The notes: generated from the letters alone by a model not told the origin. Positions 18,763-28,239 are shown, counted from the stretch's first letter. The stretch: 64,000 nucleotides of DNA from Phytoactinopolyspora halophila (GCF_003287285.1 NZ_QMIG01000013.1:1-64000); one strand, 5' to 3'. Numbers and translations: made by a program.

Positions 18763-19767
18763 TCACGGCGGTGGGGCAGTGGTGTCGCGAACGACCAGCG
18801 ACGCTCCCTGCACGGCGGTGAACACCGCATCGTCCGGATGGGTCAGCCGGTGCCGCAGCATGGACACCGCGAGACGGCCCATCGCGCGGGTGTCCACGGC
18901 CACGGTGTCGAGACGCGGGCGCATCAGGCTCGCCGCCTCGATGTCGTCGAACCCGATGATGGAGACCTGGCGTGGTACCCGGTCCCGTAGCTCTCCCATG
19001 AGTTCCAGGGCGACCGCGTCGTTCGCCGTGACGAACGCCGTCGGCGGGGGCTCCTGGTCGAGCGCCTGGACGGCGGCCGCGACACACGGCCCGGGCGTGT
19101 GGTGCTGCCCGTCGATGTACCAGGGTTCGAGCCCTTCCGCCAGCATGGTCCGCGTGTAACCGTCGCGTCGTTCGAGTATTGACGGGAAGGCCGCGGGATT
19201 CGTCCCGACGAGCGCGATTCTTCGGTGACCGAGGCCGATCAGCCGGGAGGTCGCGGCGGCCGTCCCACCCATGTTGTCGCTCACCACGCCCGGGAACATG
19301 CCCGGCTCCGCGGTGTAGCTGTCGACCAGTACCACCGGCCACCGGCTCAGCAGGCGAATCGTCTCGGCACTGACGAACGTCCCGAGGACGAGGAAGCCCC
19401 GGATGTGGGGGGCCTCGACGAGGCGGGGCGTGCTGACCGGATTCAGCTGATCGTCCACCGTCAGCGAGTCCAGGCGCAGGTCGGCATCGATCGTGGCGCA
19501 TTCCTCGGTGATGCCGGCGATGACGGATCCGTAGAAGGCATCGGACTCGATGTGGTCGCGTTCTCTGGCGCGGACCAGGACGCCGATCGCGCCCGGGCTG
19601 CTCGTGGAGGAGCGCGCCCGGTAGTCCAGCTCGTGCGCGATGTCGAGCACACGCTGACGTGTCGTGTCCCCGACGCCGGGCTTGCCGCGCACCGCCAGCG
19701 ACGCCGCGGCCAGCGAGACCCCGGCGCGCTCGGCGATGTCCGCCAGCGTGGCACGGGACTCAGGCAC
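18763..19767 (-). CDS. LacI-family transcriptional regulator
   Basis: Sugar-responsive repressor of 334 residues. The N-terminal helix-turn-helix is TLADIAERAGVSLAAASLAV followed by the hinge helix region GKPGVGDTTRQRVLDIAHEL. The rest is a periplasmic-binding-protein-like effector domain with VLVDSYTAEPGMFPGVVSDN and FDDIEAASLMRPRLDTVAVD. GTG 19767 is chosen because the protein begins in register there and it overlaps the end of the mannosidase gene by 8 bp, a coupled pair. It probably represses that gene in response to mannosides; a candidate operator lies upstream of the mannosidase. Confidence 0.88.
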   Translation of the reverse strand: MPESRATLADIAERAGVSLAAASLAVRGKPGVGDTTRQRVLDIAHELDYRARSSTSSPGAIGVLVRARERDHIESDAFYGSVIAGITEECATIDADLRLDSLTVDDQLNPVSTPRLVEAPHIRGFLVLGTFVSAETIRLLSRWPVVLVDSYTAEPGMFPGVVSDNMGGTAAATSRLIGLGHRRIALVGTNPAAFPSILERRDGYTRTMLAEGLEPWYIDGQHHTPGPCVAAAVQALDQEPPPTAFVTANDAVALELMGELRDRVPRQVSIIGFDDIEAASLMRPRLDTVAVDTRAMGRLAVSMLRHRLTHPDDAVFTAVQGASLVVRDTTAPPP

Positions 19768-22366
19768 GGTCGTTCGCCGCCCGTATGACGAGGTGCCCGT
19801 CGGCGCCCCAGCCAGAGCCGGCCCCGCCCGCGGTACCCGTCCCGGAGCCGTCCGCAGCGGCGGCACCGCGGCCAGCTACGAGTGTGGTGCCCGCTCCCAC
19901 CTCGGCGGCCCGGACGGTGTCGATCTCGAAGCGGTGCCGTTCACCGGGGAGCAACGTCACCAGCTGGCTGTCGACGACGGCGTCCGGATCGAGCTGGTGA
20001 GCGAACAGGCACAGGTCACGGATCAGGGATTCGGCCTGGACAGTGACGCGCACCGTGTTCTCGCCGGGGATGGCGTCTACCTCGGCGTGCCAACGGGCCG
20101 GGGTCTGCACGAGCTCCCGGTCCCGTTCCCAGGCCCAGGAGGCCCGGTGGCCGTCCACCGTGGCCAGGAGCAGCTCGCGTCGGGAGTCGGCCGGTGTGCG
20201 CAGCTGCACGGGTAGCGGCACGGACGTGGCGGCGTCGGCGTCGACGGCGAAGTGGAGCGAGCCGGTGGCGAGCTCGTGACCGGCGAGATCGACGCGTCGC
20301 ACGTCGAGGGTTCCGGACCACGGCAGCCGGGAGTCGTTGACGACGACGCAGGTGAGTTCCCCATCGATCGGCTCGATGACCAGGAGCCGGTCGGCGAACA
20401 CGCGCCGGGCGGCGTACCAGGAGAGCTTGCGCCGTCCGGCGACGTCGACGACGGCCCAGGAGATCGCCGGCCAGCAGTCGTTCAGCTGCCACCAGATCGC
20501 GCCGGAACAGCGCTCGTGCAGGCTGCGCAGGTGCCCGACGCCGGTCTGCAACGCCCGTGCCTGGTTGAGCTGGCCGAAGAAGTGCCAGTCGGCGAACTCC
20601 GGCTGGGGCCCGAAATGCTGGTTCAGCCACCCTTCGAACTTGGCGGGGCCGTCGTGTGCCTTCTGGTGATGCAGGAGATCCGGGTTGTGCGGGTCCAGCG
20701 GGCGGGACGTGATGGCGTCCGCCAGCGTGGGATAGGCAGCGGGCCCCTGGAACCCGAATTCGGCAACGAAACGCGGCTGGTGTTCGAGGTAGTGGGGATA
20801 GTCCCGCGCGTTCCACACATCCCAGATGTGTACCGGGCCGTGTGCCGGGTCGTTCGGGTGGCGCTCCACGTCGTTCGAGGTCGGGCTGCCGTCGATGTAG
20901 GGTCGCCGGGGATCGAGCCTGCTCACGATGTCCGGCAGCAGGCTGGTATACCAGCCCAGTCCCCACGGGCGGTCGCCGATCTCGTCGGGCCAGCCCCAAT
21001 CCCACCATCCCCAGAGGCACTCGTTGTTGCCGTTCCACAGGGCGAGGCTGGGATGCGACATCAGGCGGTTGACGGCGTCGACGGCCTCGTGACGCACTTC
21101 GTCGGCGAGCTCGTTTTCCGGGTAGGCCGCGCACGCCATGGCGAAATCCTGCCAGACGAGCAGGCCGCGCTCGTCGCAGACGTCGTAGAAATCGTCGCTC
21201 TCGTAGATCCCGCCGCCCCAGACCCGGACGAGGTTGGCGTTTGCGGCGAGCGCGTCGCCGAGACGGCGCTCGTAGCGATCGCGGTCGACGCGGGATGGGA
21301 AGGTGTCGTCGGGAATCCAGTTGAAGCCGCGGACCCAGAGCCGCTCGCCGTTGACCACGAGGGCCCACCGCGTGCCGTCGTCGACGGTCGTGGTGTCGAT
21401 CTCGATCGTGCGAAAGCCCAGCCGGCACTCGTGGTGATCGGTGTCCTCGCCCGCGACGGACGCGGTCACGGTCAGCGTGTACAGCGGCTGCGCGCCGCGG
21501 CCGGCGGGCCACCACAGCTCGACGTCGGCGACGTCCAGGCGCAGCTGCGCGGTATCCGCGTCGTCGTGGACGACCGTCTCGGCGACGACGCCGGCGACCT
21601 GCGCGCGGACGGCGACGTCGTTCCCCGATGGGCCGCCTGACCGGCCGTGCGGCGCGCCACGTTCAAGGTCGACGGCGAGGTCGACGACGCCGGTCCCGTC
21701 TGGTCGCACGTCCACCGACGGACGTATGGCGGCGAGCCGCGCCCCGGTCCACGTTTCGAGCCAGACGGGTCGCCAGATTCCCGAGGTGGTGAGCCGCGGT
21801 CCCCAGTCCCAGCCGAAGTTGCACGCCATCTTGCGGACGAAGTTGAACGGCTGCCGATAGGAGTTGGGCAGGTCACCGAGCGCGTCCCGGCGTGCGGCCG
21901 CCGACGTGGCCGGCGCCGCGAAGGTCACGACGAGCTCGTTGCCGGTGGTACGGAGCAGGTCCGTGACGTCGAGGCGGTAGGTGCGGTGCATGTTCTCCGT
22001 CGTTCCGAGCTGCTGGCCGTTGAGCACGATGGTGGCGAACGTGTCGAGCCCGCCGAAGACCAGGTCGGTGCGCTGCCCGGGAGCGGGCGGGTCGTGGTCG
22101 AATTCGAGGCGATACGTCCAGTCGGTCTCGCCGACCCAGTACTGGAGGTGCTCGTTGCGGTCCACGAGCGGATCTTCCAGCAGCCCGTGTGCCAGCAGGT
22201 CCATGTGGACGCAGCCGGGAACGGTGGCCGTGAGGGCCTCGGTTCCCGCGGGGACGGTGGAGCCCGAACCGTGAAGGCGCCAGCCCTCGCCGAGCTCGCG
22301 GCGGGCCGGCAGGGTGGTGATGCCGGAAACGGTGGTCGTCGTGGTGGGGGAGGGATCGCTAGCCAT
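19760..22366 (-). CDS. Beta-mannosidase-like glycoside hydrolase family 2 enzyme
   Basis: GH2 enzyme of 868 residues, the usual length for bacterial beta-mannosidases. The jelly-roll N-terminal domain has DWTYRLEFDHD and NGQQLGTTENMHRTY. The barrel contains NLVRVWGGGIYESDDFYDVCDERGLLVWQDF (in pieces), then LWNGNNE near residue 440, where the NE pair carries the acid/base glutamate. The nucleophile glutamate is most likely in PRFVAEFGFQG near residue 530. There is no signal peptide, so it acts inside the cell on imported oligosaccharides. It is transcribed with the downstream LacI gene; no transporter lies nearby. Confidence 0.88.
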   Translation of the reverse strand: MASDPSPTTTTTVSGITTLPARRELGEGWRLHGSGSTVPAGTEALTATVPGCVHMDLLAHGLLEDPLVDRNEHLQYWVGETDWTYRLEFDHDPPAPGQRTDLVFGGLDTFATIVLNGQQLGTTENMHRTYRLDVTDLLRTTGNELVVTFAAPATSAAARRDALGDLPNSYRQPFNFVRKMACNFGWDWGPRLTTSGIWRPVWLETWTGARLAAIRPSVDVRPDGTGVVDLAVDLERGAPHGRSGGPSGNDVAVRAQVAGVVAETVVHDDADTAQLRLDVADVELWWPAGRGAQPLYTLTVTASVAGEDTDHHECRLGFRTIEIDTTTVDDGTRWALVVNGERLWVRGFNWIPDDTFPSRVDRDRYERRLGDALAANANLVRVWGGGIYESDDFYDVCDERGLLVWQDFAMACAAYPENELADEVRHEAVDAVNRLMSHPSLALWNGNNECLWGWWDWGWPDEIGDRPWGLGWYTSLLPDIVSRLDPRRPYIDGSPTSNDVERHPNDPAHGPVHIWDVWNARDYPHYLEHQPRFVAEFGFQGPAAYPTLADAITSRPLDPHNPDLLHHQKAHDGPAKFEGWLNQHFGPQPEFADWHFFGQLNQARALQTGVGHLRSLHERCSGAIWWQLNDCWPAISWAVVDVAGRRKLSWYAARRVFADRLLVIEPIDGELTCVVVNDSRLPWSGTLDVRRVDLAGHELATGSLHFAVDADAATSVPLPVQLRTPADSRRELLLATVDGHRASWAWERDRELVQTPARWHAEVDAIPGENTVRVTVQAESLIRDLCLFAHQLDPDAVVDSQLVTLLPGERHRFEIDTVRAAEVGAGTTLVAGRGAAAADGSGTGTAGGAGSGWGADGHLVIRAANDRA

Positions 22367-22407
22367 GATTCCGGCGACGCTAGCGGCTCCTGATGGATCG
22401 GGTCAAT

Positions 22408-22427
22408 GTTTTAGTAAACTTTTAGTT
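22408..22427. promoter_or_regulatory. Candidate LacI operator upstream of the mannosidase
   Basis: An unusually AT-rich patch contains the odd palindrome TTTAGTAAA (22410-22418) and two direct TTTTAGT copies 11 bp apart (22409 and 22420). It lies about 45-60 bp before the mannosidase start, in the right place for the coupled LacI repressor. Confidence 0.45.
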
Positions 22428-22613
22428 ATCCTGGACTGGGGCGGGACGGGCCCTGATGCCCTCGCGCGATGATCGTTTACGGTTCACTCCCGGGTGGCCT
22501 GTATCCTCCGAGTGGTTGACGTATCACGATGTTTGCCGGCGACGACCTGCGGTGCGGGTGACCGGAGGCATCCCGGAGATGAACGCAGGAAGCGAACACA
22601 GGAGGTGGACCAG

Positions 22614-23159
22614 GTGGCAGTACGGCCGATCCGGCTGTTCGGCGATCCGGTACTCAGAACCCGGGCCGAGCCGGTGGTCGAGTTCGACAAGGAGCTACGT
22701 GGCCTGGTCAGGGACCTCACCGACACCATGCTCGACGCCGGCGGCGCCGGCCTGGCGGCGCCACAGCTGGGCGTGTCGCTACGTGTCTTCACCTACGACG
22801 TCGAAGGCGTCGTCGGCCACCTGATCAACCCGGAGTTGCAGCTTTCCGGGGAGGAGCAGTTCGGCCCGGAGGGCTGCCTGTCCATCCCCGGTCTGGAGTA
22901 TGACTGCCGGCGCGCGCTTCGCGTGGTCGCCAAGGGATTCAACGAACACGGCGATCCGGTGACGATCGAAGGTTCCGAGCTACTTGCCCGGGCCATCCAG
23001 CACGAGACGGATCACCTGGACGGGATCCTGTTCATCGACCGGCTGGATCGGGAAGCGCGCAAGGCCGCGATGAAGGCGATCCGGGAGGCCGAGTGGGCAG
23101 GGGAGGAGCCACCCGAGGTGAAGGTGTCGCCGCATCGGACGTTCGGCCACGCGACCTAG
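22614..23159 (+). CDS. def: Peptide deformylase
   Basis: Metal-dependent deformylase of 181 residues that removes the formyl group from new proteins. All three active-site motifs are present: GGAGLAAPQLG near residue 43, EGCLS near 88, and QHETDHLDG near 130, giving the Cys/His/His metal set. GTG 22614 is chosen because GGAGGTGG lies 5-6 bases upstream; the open frame continues 40 codons further but with non-family residues. It is not next to fmt, which lies 35 kb away, so the genome may hold another copy. Confidence 0.95.
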   Translation: MAVRPIRLFGDPVLRTRAEPVVEFDKELRGLVRDLTDTMLDAGGAGLAAPQLGVSLRVFTYDVEGVVGHLINPELQLSGEEQFGPEGCLSIPGLEYDCRRALRVVAKGFNEHGDPVTIEGSELLARAIQHETDHLDGILFIDRLDREARKAAMKAIREAEWAGEEPPEVKVSPHRTFGHAT

Positions 23160-23181
23160 GTTCTCGCTTCCCTCCTGACCC

Positions 23182-23235
23182 GCTGATCATGAACGCTAGC
23201 CGGCCCTCAGAGGCCGGCTAGCGTTCATGATCAGC
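23182..23235. terminator. Perfect 24-bp hairpin with TGATCATGAAC arm
   Basis: The arms 23182-23205 and 23212-23235 pair perfectly over 24 bp (starting GCTGATCATGAACGCTAGCC) around a 6-nt loop. It lies between converging def and the permease gene, a clear bidirectional terminator position. It marks the left edge of the catabolic region. Confidence 0.85.
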
Positions 23236-23256
23236 AGGTTCGGGGGTGCGGCGGTA

Positions 23257-24696
23257 CTAGTCGTCCGCGGCCTCGCCGACCGGGCCGTGCGTCTCTTCGG
23301 TACGGGGGATGCCCCGCTCCTCGGGAGTGCCCGGGATGAGGTTGTCGAGGATCAGCCCGAAGATGGCCGCAACCGCCATGCCGGTGCTGCCGACGGTGGT
23401 GATCACGTCACCGAGCCACTCGGCCCAGCTGATGTGGATCTCGACGCCCTCGAAGTATGCCGGCACGGAGAGGCCCATGAAGAGGATGAACCCGACGATC
23501 AGCAAGTTGCGCTGGCTAGTCATATCGGCCTGGGTGAGGTTGGACAGCCCGATGGCCGCGATGAGCCCGAACAGCGTGCAGTACAGCCCGCCCACGATGG
23601 GTGTCGGGATGGTCGCGATCACCGCGCCGAACTTGGCGACGAATCCCAGGATGATCAGCAGCCCGGCGGCGATGTAGACGACTCTCCGGCTCGCCACCTT
23701 GGTCATGGCGACCAGGCCGAGGTTCTCGGTGTAGCTGGTGGAGGCGAACCCGCCGAAGAGGCCCGTGGTGAGGCAGCCGACACCCTCGGCGCCGATGCCC
23801 CGGCTGATCTGCTTCTCCGTGGGGTGGTCCTTGCCGATGGCCCGCGAGATCGCGTGGTAGTCGCCGAACGACTCGATCATGGACGCCAGGTACCCGGCGA
23901 GGGTTGCCAGGATGAAGCCCAGTGCGAACTGCGGCCAGCCCCAGGGCAGCAGGATTCCGCCGTCGCCGATGACGAAGCTCCGGATCCATGGCGCGTCGCC
24001 GACGCTGTCGAAGCTGATGTAGGCGGGATTGTCCTCGCTGATGATCCCGGTCACGCTGATGAACAGCGCGACGAGGTAGGCGGTGAGCACCGCGAGCAGG
24101 ATCGGGAACAGCGAGAAGAACCGCACGCGCGGTGCCAGGATCAGCGCGAAGCCCAGTGACGCGACGATGGTCAGCCCGCCGATCCACCAGTTCAGCGCCG
24201 CATCCGGCGCGCCGTTCTCGAACAGCGCCAGCCCGATGAGCGCGATGACCGGGCCGATCACGACGGGACTGATGAACCGCCGGATCTTGCCGAACAGCCC
24301 GGTGTAGCCGAGGACTATCTCGAGAACGGCACCGGCGATGATCGCACCGGCGATGTACTGCATGCTCACGTCGCCACCTTGCTCGACGGTGGCGGCGATG
24401 ATGGCGAAGAACGGGCCCAGGAAGGCGAACGACACCCCCTGGATGATCGGCAACCGCGTGCCGAATCGAGCCTGGATGAACGTGGCGATGCCCGAACAGA
24501 TCATGACCGAGCTCACGAGGATCGCGAGCTGGTCGGGCGACATCTCCATGGCCGGGCCGAGGATCAGCGGCACCGCCACGGTCGCACCGAACATGGTCAG
24601 CACGTGTTGTATGCCCAGCCCGAGGCCGGCCAGCGGCTTGGGGACGTCTTCGAGTCCGTAATTCAGGTCTACCGGCTTGCTCGAGGTCGTGCTCAT
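23257..24696 (-). CDS. NCS2-family nucleobase (uracil/xanthine) permease
   Basis: Proton-coupled nucleobase transporter of 479 residues. The first helix GIQHVLTMFGATVAVPLILG is the NCS2 signature, and the substrate-site regions SMIESFGDYHAISRAIG and FASTSYTENLGLVAMTKV match uracil/xanthine carriers. About 14 membrane segments are expected. ATG 24696 is set by AGGAGGGG just upstream. Divergent from the molybdo-hydroxylase maturation genes and near pathway genes for a nucleobase, it probably imports their substrate; sequence alone does not separate uracil from xanthine. Confidence 0.9.
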   Translation of the reverse strand: MSTTSSKPVDLNYGLEDVPKPLAGLGLGIQHVLTMFGATVAVPLILGPAMEMSPDQLAILVSSVMICSGIATFIQARFGTRLPIIQGVSFAFLGPFFAIIAATVEQGGDVSMQYIAGAIIAGAVLEIVLGYTGLFGKIRRFISPVVIGPVIALIGLALFENGAPDAALNWWIGGLTIVASLGFALILAPRVRFFSLFPILLAVLTAYLVALFISVTGIISEDNPAYISFDSVGDAPWIRSFVIGDGGILLPWGWPQFALGFILATLAGYLASMIESFGDYHAISRAIGKDHPTEKQISRGIGAEGVGCLTTGLFGGFASTSYTENLGLVAMTKVASRRVVYIAAGLLIILGFVAKFGAVIATIPTPIVGGLYCTLFGLIAAIGLSNLTQADMTSQRNLLIVGFILFMGLSVPAYFEGVEIHISWAEWLGDVITTVGSTGMAVAAIFGLILDNLIPGTPEERGIPRTEETHGPVGEAADD

Positions 24697-24817
24697 AGGC
24701 CCCTCCTGATGTCCGTCCGAGCGCCGGCATCCCGGGCCCGGCGACGTCGGTTTGATGTGATATGTGCCCGCCGGTTGAAATTTCTGGGATAGGAAGCTAC
24801 AGGTGCACCGCTCCAGG

Positions 24818-24830
24818 GTCACCTGGTGAC
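24818..24830. promoter_or_regulatory. Palindrome GTCACCTGGTGAC in divergent promoter region
   Basis: A perfect 6+1+6 palindrome lies between the divergent permease and MoxR genes, 75 bp before the latter. It is a good candidate operator for a pathway regulator such as the PucR protein, but the binder is unknown. Confidence 0.4.
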
Positions 24831-24893
24831 ATTCACGACACGCACACCAGCTCGACTGGCAATATTCGCCATGGTGAGCCCGGACATATGGCA

Positions 24894-24905
24894 TAGCGTT
24901 GATGC
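24894..24905 (+). promoter_or_regulatory. Putative leaderless -10 element for the MoxR gene
   Basis: TAGCGT at 24894-24899 fits the actinobacterial -10 form TANNNT and ends six bases before the ATG at 24906, with no ribosome site between. This is the usual layout of a leaderless transcript. Confidence 0.4.
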
Positions 24906-25829
24906 ATGACCGACATCGTGAACCAGGCTGGCAACGCCGATCCGCCACCCGGGTACGAGGACCTCGCTTCGCCCGATGAGCTGGGGCGACGCCTGGACAC
25001 GGCGGGGTATCTGAGTGACGGCGGGCTCTCCACCGCCGCGTTCCTGGCGCTGCGGATGGGACGTCCCCTATTCGTCGAAGGCGAGGCCGGCGTCGGGAAG
25101 ACGTCGCTGGCACACGCCCTGGCCAGCGCGTTACAGGTCCCTCTCATCCGGCTGCAGTGCTACGAGGGTGTCGACGCCGCCCAGGCGTTATACGACTGGG
25201 ACTTTCCGCGGCAGTTGCTGCACCTGCGCGCGGCGGAAGCGGCCGGGATCAGCGACGTCGAGCGCCTCGAGCACGAGCTGTACGATCGGCGGTTCCTCCT
25301 GGCGCGGCCGCTGCTGCGGGCGCTGGAAGAGGCGCCGTGCGTGCTCCTGATCGACGAGATCGACCGGGCCGACGACGAATTCGAGGCGTTCCTCCTGGAG
25401 ATCCTCTCGGATTTCACCATCTCGATTCCCGAGGTCGGGACCGTGCGGGCGGACGTCCCGCCACTGGTGGTGGTCACCAGCAACCGCACCCGGGAAGTGC
25501 ACGACGCGTTGAAGCGGCGGTGTCTCTACCACTGGCTGGGCCATCCCACGATGGAACGCGAGATCGCCGTGATCCGGCGACGGTTGCCGGACGTGAGCGA
25601 GCAGCTGGCCGGCGACGTCGCCCGCATCGTGCACCGCCTGCGCGAGGCCGACCTGCTCAAACCGCCCGGCCTGGCCGAGTCGATCGACTGGGTGGCGGCG
25701 TTGTCGTCGCTGGGTGCCGTGGAGCTCGACGCCGATATTGCCGCACGCACCCTGGGCGCTGTATTGAAGTATCAGGAGGACACCGAACGTATGCGGGCGG
25801 AGGTGGCCGAGCTCGTCGGGCAGGTGTGA
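24906..25829 (+). CDS. MoxR-type AAA ATPase (CoxD-like)
   Basis: AAA+ ATPase of 307 residues in the MoxR/CoxD group. Walker A is VEGEAGVGKTSLAHALA near residue 60, Walker B is VLLIDEIDRADDEFEAFLLE near 147, and sensor 1 is VVVTSNRTREVHDALKRRC near 190. CoxD-type proteins work with a VWA partner to mature the active site of molybdo-hydroxylases such as CO dehydrogenase. Its VWA partner follows 62 bp downstream, and the enzyme subunits are encoded at 34.9-38.8 kb. Confidence 0.9.
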   Translation: MTDIVNQAGNADPPPGYEDLASPDELGRRLDTAGYLSDGGLSTAAFLALRMGRPLFVEGEAGVGKTSLAHALASALQVPLIRLQCYEGVDAAQALYDWDFPRQLLHLRAAEAAGISDVERLEHELYDRRFLLARPLLRALEEAPCVLLIDEIDRADDEFEAFLLEILSDFTISIPEVGTVRADVPPLVVVTSNRTREVHDALKRRCLYHWLGHPTMEREIAVIRRRLPDVSEQLAGDVARIVHRLREADLLKPPGLAESIDWVAALSSLGAVELDADIAARTLGAVLKYQEDTERMRAEVAELVGQV

Positions 25830-25891
25830 CGCGGGTGCGCGGGCAGCGACGAACGGGACGGACGACGATCGGCGCAGACGGGTGATGCGAG

Positions 25892-27121
25892 ATGGATACC
25901 GCGTCGGGCACGAGCGACCCCGTGTCGGGCACCAGCGACCCCGTATCGGGCACCAGCGACCCCGTATCGGGCACCAGTGACGCCGTCGATGGCGTTGTGG
26001 ACTTCGTGCACCGCCTGCGCGACGCCGGTGCCGCCGTGCCTCCCACCCGCGTGCACGCGATGGTGCAGGCCATGGGCGAGCTGGGCGGTGACTCGCTGGA
26101 CGCGGTGTACTGGTCCGGGCGTTTCACACTGTGTGCCTCCCCGGAAGACATCGAGCGCTACGATCGCGTCTTCGCGGCGTACTTTCGTGGCCAGCGGGCG
26201 CCGGCCCGGATGCGTGCGCCGGCCGAGCCGACGTACCGGCTGGTGGCGGTTCCGGCCGATCCGCCGGACGGCGCCGGGTCGGACACCGAGGAGCCGCCAC
26301 CACAGACGCTGGCCACGGCGAGCCGGATGGAGATCTTACGGCACCGCGACGTCGCCGGCCTGGGCACGGCGGAACGCGACGAGGTGCACCGGCTCATCGG
26401 CGCGCTGGCTCCGGCGGCACCGGAACGTCTCACCCGCCGGCTGCGCCGGTCGGCGTCCGGGCCGGTGGACCCGCAACGCACCATCCGGGCGATCCTGCGC
26501 CACGGCGGCGAGCCGGTCGAGCTGCGGCACCATCGCCGCAGCCGCCGGCATCGGCGCCTCGTGTTCCTCATCGACGTCAGCGGGTCCATGGCGCCGTACG
26601 CGGACACGTTCCTGCGGTTTGCGCACGCCGCGTGCCGGGCGCGTCCGGACACGGAAGTGTTCACGATGGGCACCCGGCTGACCCGGGTCACCCGGGAGCT
26701 GCGCCAGCGCGAGCCGGGAGCGGCCCTGGGGGCGGCCTCGGCGGCAATACCGGACTGGAGCGGTGGAACTCGCCTGGGTGGCGAGACGAAGGAGTTCCTC
26801 GATCGCTGGGGGCAGCGGGGCACGGCCCGGGGAGCGGTGGTGGTCGTGGCCAGCGACGGCTGGGAGCGAGGCGATCCGGGGCTGCTCGGGGCGCAGATGA
26901 AGCGGCTGCGCCGGCTGGCCCGCCGCGTGGTGTGGGTGAACCCGCACCGGGGACGCCCGGGCTACGTCCCGCGCACCGGGGGCATGCAGGCGGTCCTCCC
27001 GTACGTCGATCATCTGGTCGCGGGGCACTCGCTGGCGGCAATGGAGGATCTCGCAGGCTTGCTCGCCGCGGGAGCCCGGGCGAGCTCGGATGAGGTGGTG
27101 AGTCGATGCGTGACGTCATGA
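25892..27121 (+). CDS. VWA domain protein (CoxE-like)
   Basis: A 409-residue protein of the CoxE family that pairs with MoxR/CoxD ATPases during molybdo-hydroxylase maturation. The C-terminal VWA domain has the MIDAS residues in FLIDVSGSMAPYAD near residue 228, the threonine of WSGGTRLGGETKEF and the aspartate of VVASDGWERGDPG. The N-terminus carries four copies of SGTSDPV encoded by a 21-bp tandem repeat, so the real start might be downstream. It overlaps the XdhC gene by 16 bp. Confidence 0.88.
   Translation: MDTASGTSDPVSGTSDPVSGTSDPVSGTSDAVDGVVDFVHRLRDAGAAVPPTRVHAMVQAMGELGGDSLDAVYWSGRFTLCASPEDIERYDRVFAAYFRGQRAPARMRAPAEPTYRLVAVPADPPDGAGSDTEEPPPQTLATASRMEILRHRDVAGLGTAERDEVHRLIGALAPAAPERLTRRLRRSASGPVDPQRTIRAILRHGGEPVELRHHRRSRRHRRLVFLIDVSGSMAPYADTFLRFAHAACRARPDTEVFTMGTRLTRVTRELRQREPGAALGAASAAIPDWSGGTRLGGETKEFLDRWGQRGTARGAVVVVASDGWERGDPGLLGAQMKRLRRLARRVVWVNPHRGRPGYVPRTGGMQAVLPYVDHLVAGHSLAAMEDLAGLLAAGARASSDEVVSRCVTS
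25904..25987 (+). repeat. 21-bp tandem repeat in the CoxE-like gene
   Basis: Four head-to-tail copies of a 21-bp unit starting TCGGGCACCAGCGACCCCGT. The unit length keeps frame and encodes SGTSDPV. Copies two and three are nearly identical, a sign of recent slippage or expansion. Confidence 0.9.
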
Positions 27122-28239
27122 CAGACCTCGTTGCGGCCGTCGGGGAGGGCCGCCGGGTGGGCCTGGTGACCGTGGTCGGGACGTTCAGCTCGGCGCCCCG
27201 CCCGCCGGGCGCGTCGATGGCGGTGATCGACACCGGTGAGGCCGTGGGCAGCGTCTCCGGCGGGTGCATCGAAGGTGCGGTCTACGAGCTGGCCCGCGAG
27301 GTGATCGACGGCCGTGCGCCGACGATGCAGCGTTACGGCGTGAGCGACGACGACGCGTTCGCCGTCGGGCTGACCTGTGGCGGCACCATCGACGTGTTCG
27401 TCGAACCGGTGGATGCCGAGGTGTTTCCCGAGCTCACCGAGCTGGCCGAGAGTATCGCCGCGGCAGAGCCGGTGGCCGTCGCGACAGTAGTCTCCGGTCC
27501 CGGAGCTATCGGGTCGCATCTGGTGGTGTGGCCGGACCGGGTGGCGGGCAGCCTCGGCGGGCAGCGGCTCGACGACGCCGTCGCCGACGACGCGCGCGGA
27601 ATGCTCGACCAGGGCCGTACGGGGACACGGCGGTACGGCGCGGACGGCGAGCGGCGCAAGGACGAGCTGGAGGTGTTCGTGCAGTCCTTTGCCCCGCCAC
27701 CGCGGATGCTGGTGTTCGGCGCGATCGACTTCGCGGCCGCGGTGGTGCGGATGGGCAAGTTTCTCGGGTACCACGTGACCGTGTGTGATGCCCGGCCGGT
27801 GTTCGCCACCGAGCGCCGCTTTCCCGAGGCCGACGAGGTGGTGGTGAGCTGGCCGCATGACTATCTGGACGGTGTGGAGGTCGATGCGCGCACGGTGATC
27901 TGCGTGCTCACCCACGATCCCAAGTTCGACGTCCCGCTGCTGGAGAGCGCCCTGCGCACCCCGGCCGCCTACATCGGGGTGATGGGCTCGCGGCGGACCC
28001 ACGCCGACCGGTTGGAGCGGCTGCGCGAGCGTGGCGTGAGCGAGGCGGATCTGGAGCGCATGTTCTCGCCGGTGGGCCTCGACATCGGGGCGCGCACTCC
28101 GGAGGAGACCGCGGTCTCGATCGCGGCCGAGATCATCGCCACGCGGTGGGGCGGCACCGGGCGTTCGCTGCGCGACCTGTCCGGGCCGATTCACCACGAT
28201 CGGCTGGCCGAGTCCGAGCCTGCCGGAGACGGGCCGTGA
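27106..28239 (+). CDS. XdhC/CoxI-family molybdenum cofactor insertion protein
   Basis: XdhC-type chaperone of 377 residues; family members bind sulfurated molybdenum cofactor and deliver it to xanthine dehydrogenase-like enzymes. The N-terminal domain has VTVVGTFSSAPRPPGASMAV and GSVSGGCIEGAVYELA near residue 47. The C-terminal Rossmann domain has MLVFGAIDFAAAVVRMGKFL and GVMGSRRTHADRLERL near 300. ATG 27106 has GAGGTGGTGAG upstream; ATG 27118, which overlaps the VWA stop as ATGA, is an alternative. It overlaps the next gene by 4 bp. Confidence 0.92.
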   Translation: MRDVMTDLVAAVGEGRRVGLVTVVGTFSSAPRPPGASMAVIDTGEAVGSVSGGCIEGAVYELAREVIDGRAPTMQRYGVSDDDAFAVGLTCGGTIDVFVEPVDAEVFPELTELAESIAAAEPVAVATVVSGPGAIGSHLVVWPDRVAGSLGGQRLDDAVADDARGMLDQGRTGTRRYGADGERRKDELEVFVQSFAPPPRMLVFGAIDFAAAVVRMGKFLGYHVTVCDARPVFATERRFPEADEVVVSWPHDYLDGVEVDARTVICVLTHDPKFDVPLLESALRTPAAYIGVMGSRRTHADRLERLRERGVSEADLERMFSPVGLDIGARTPEETAVSIAAEIIATRWGGTGRSLRDLSGPIHHDRLAESEPAGDGP

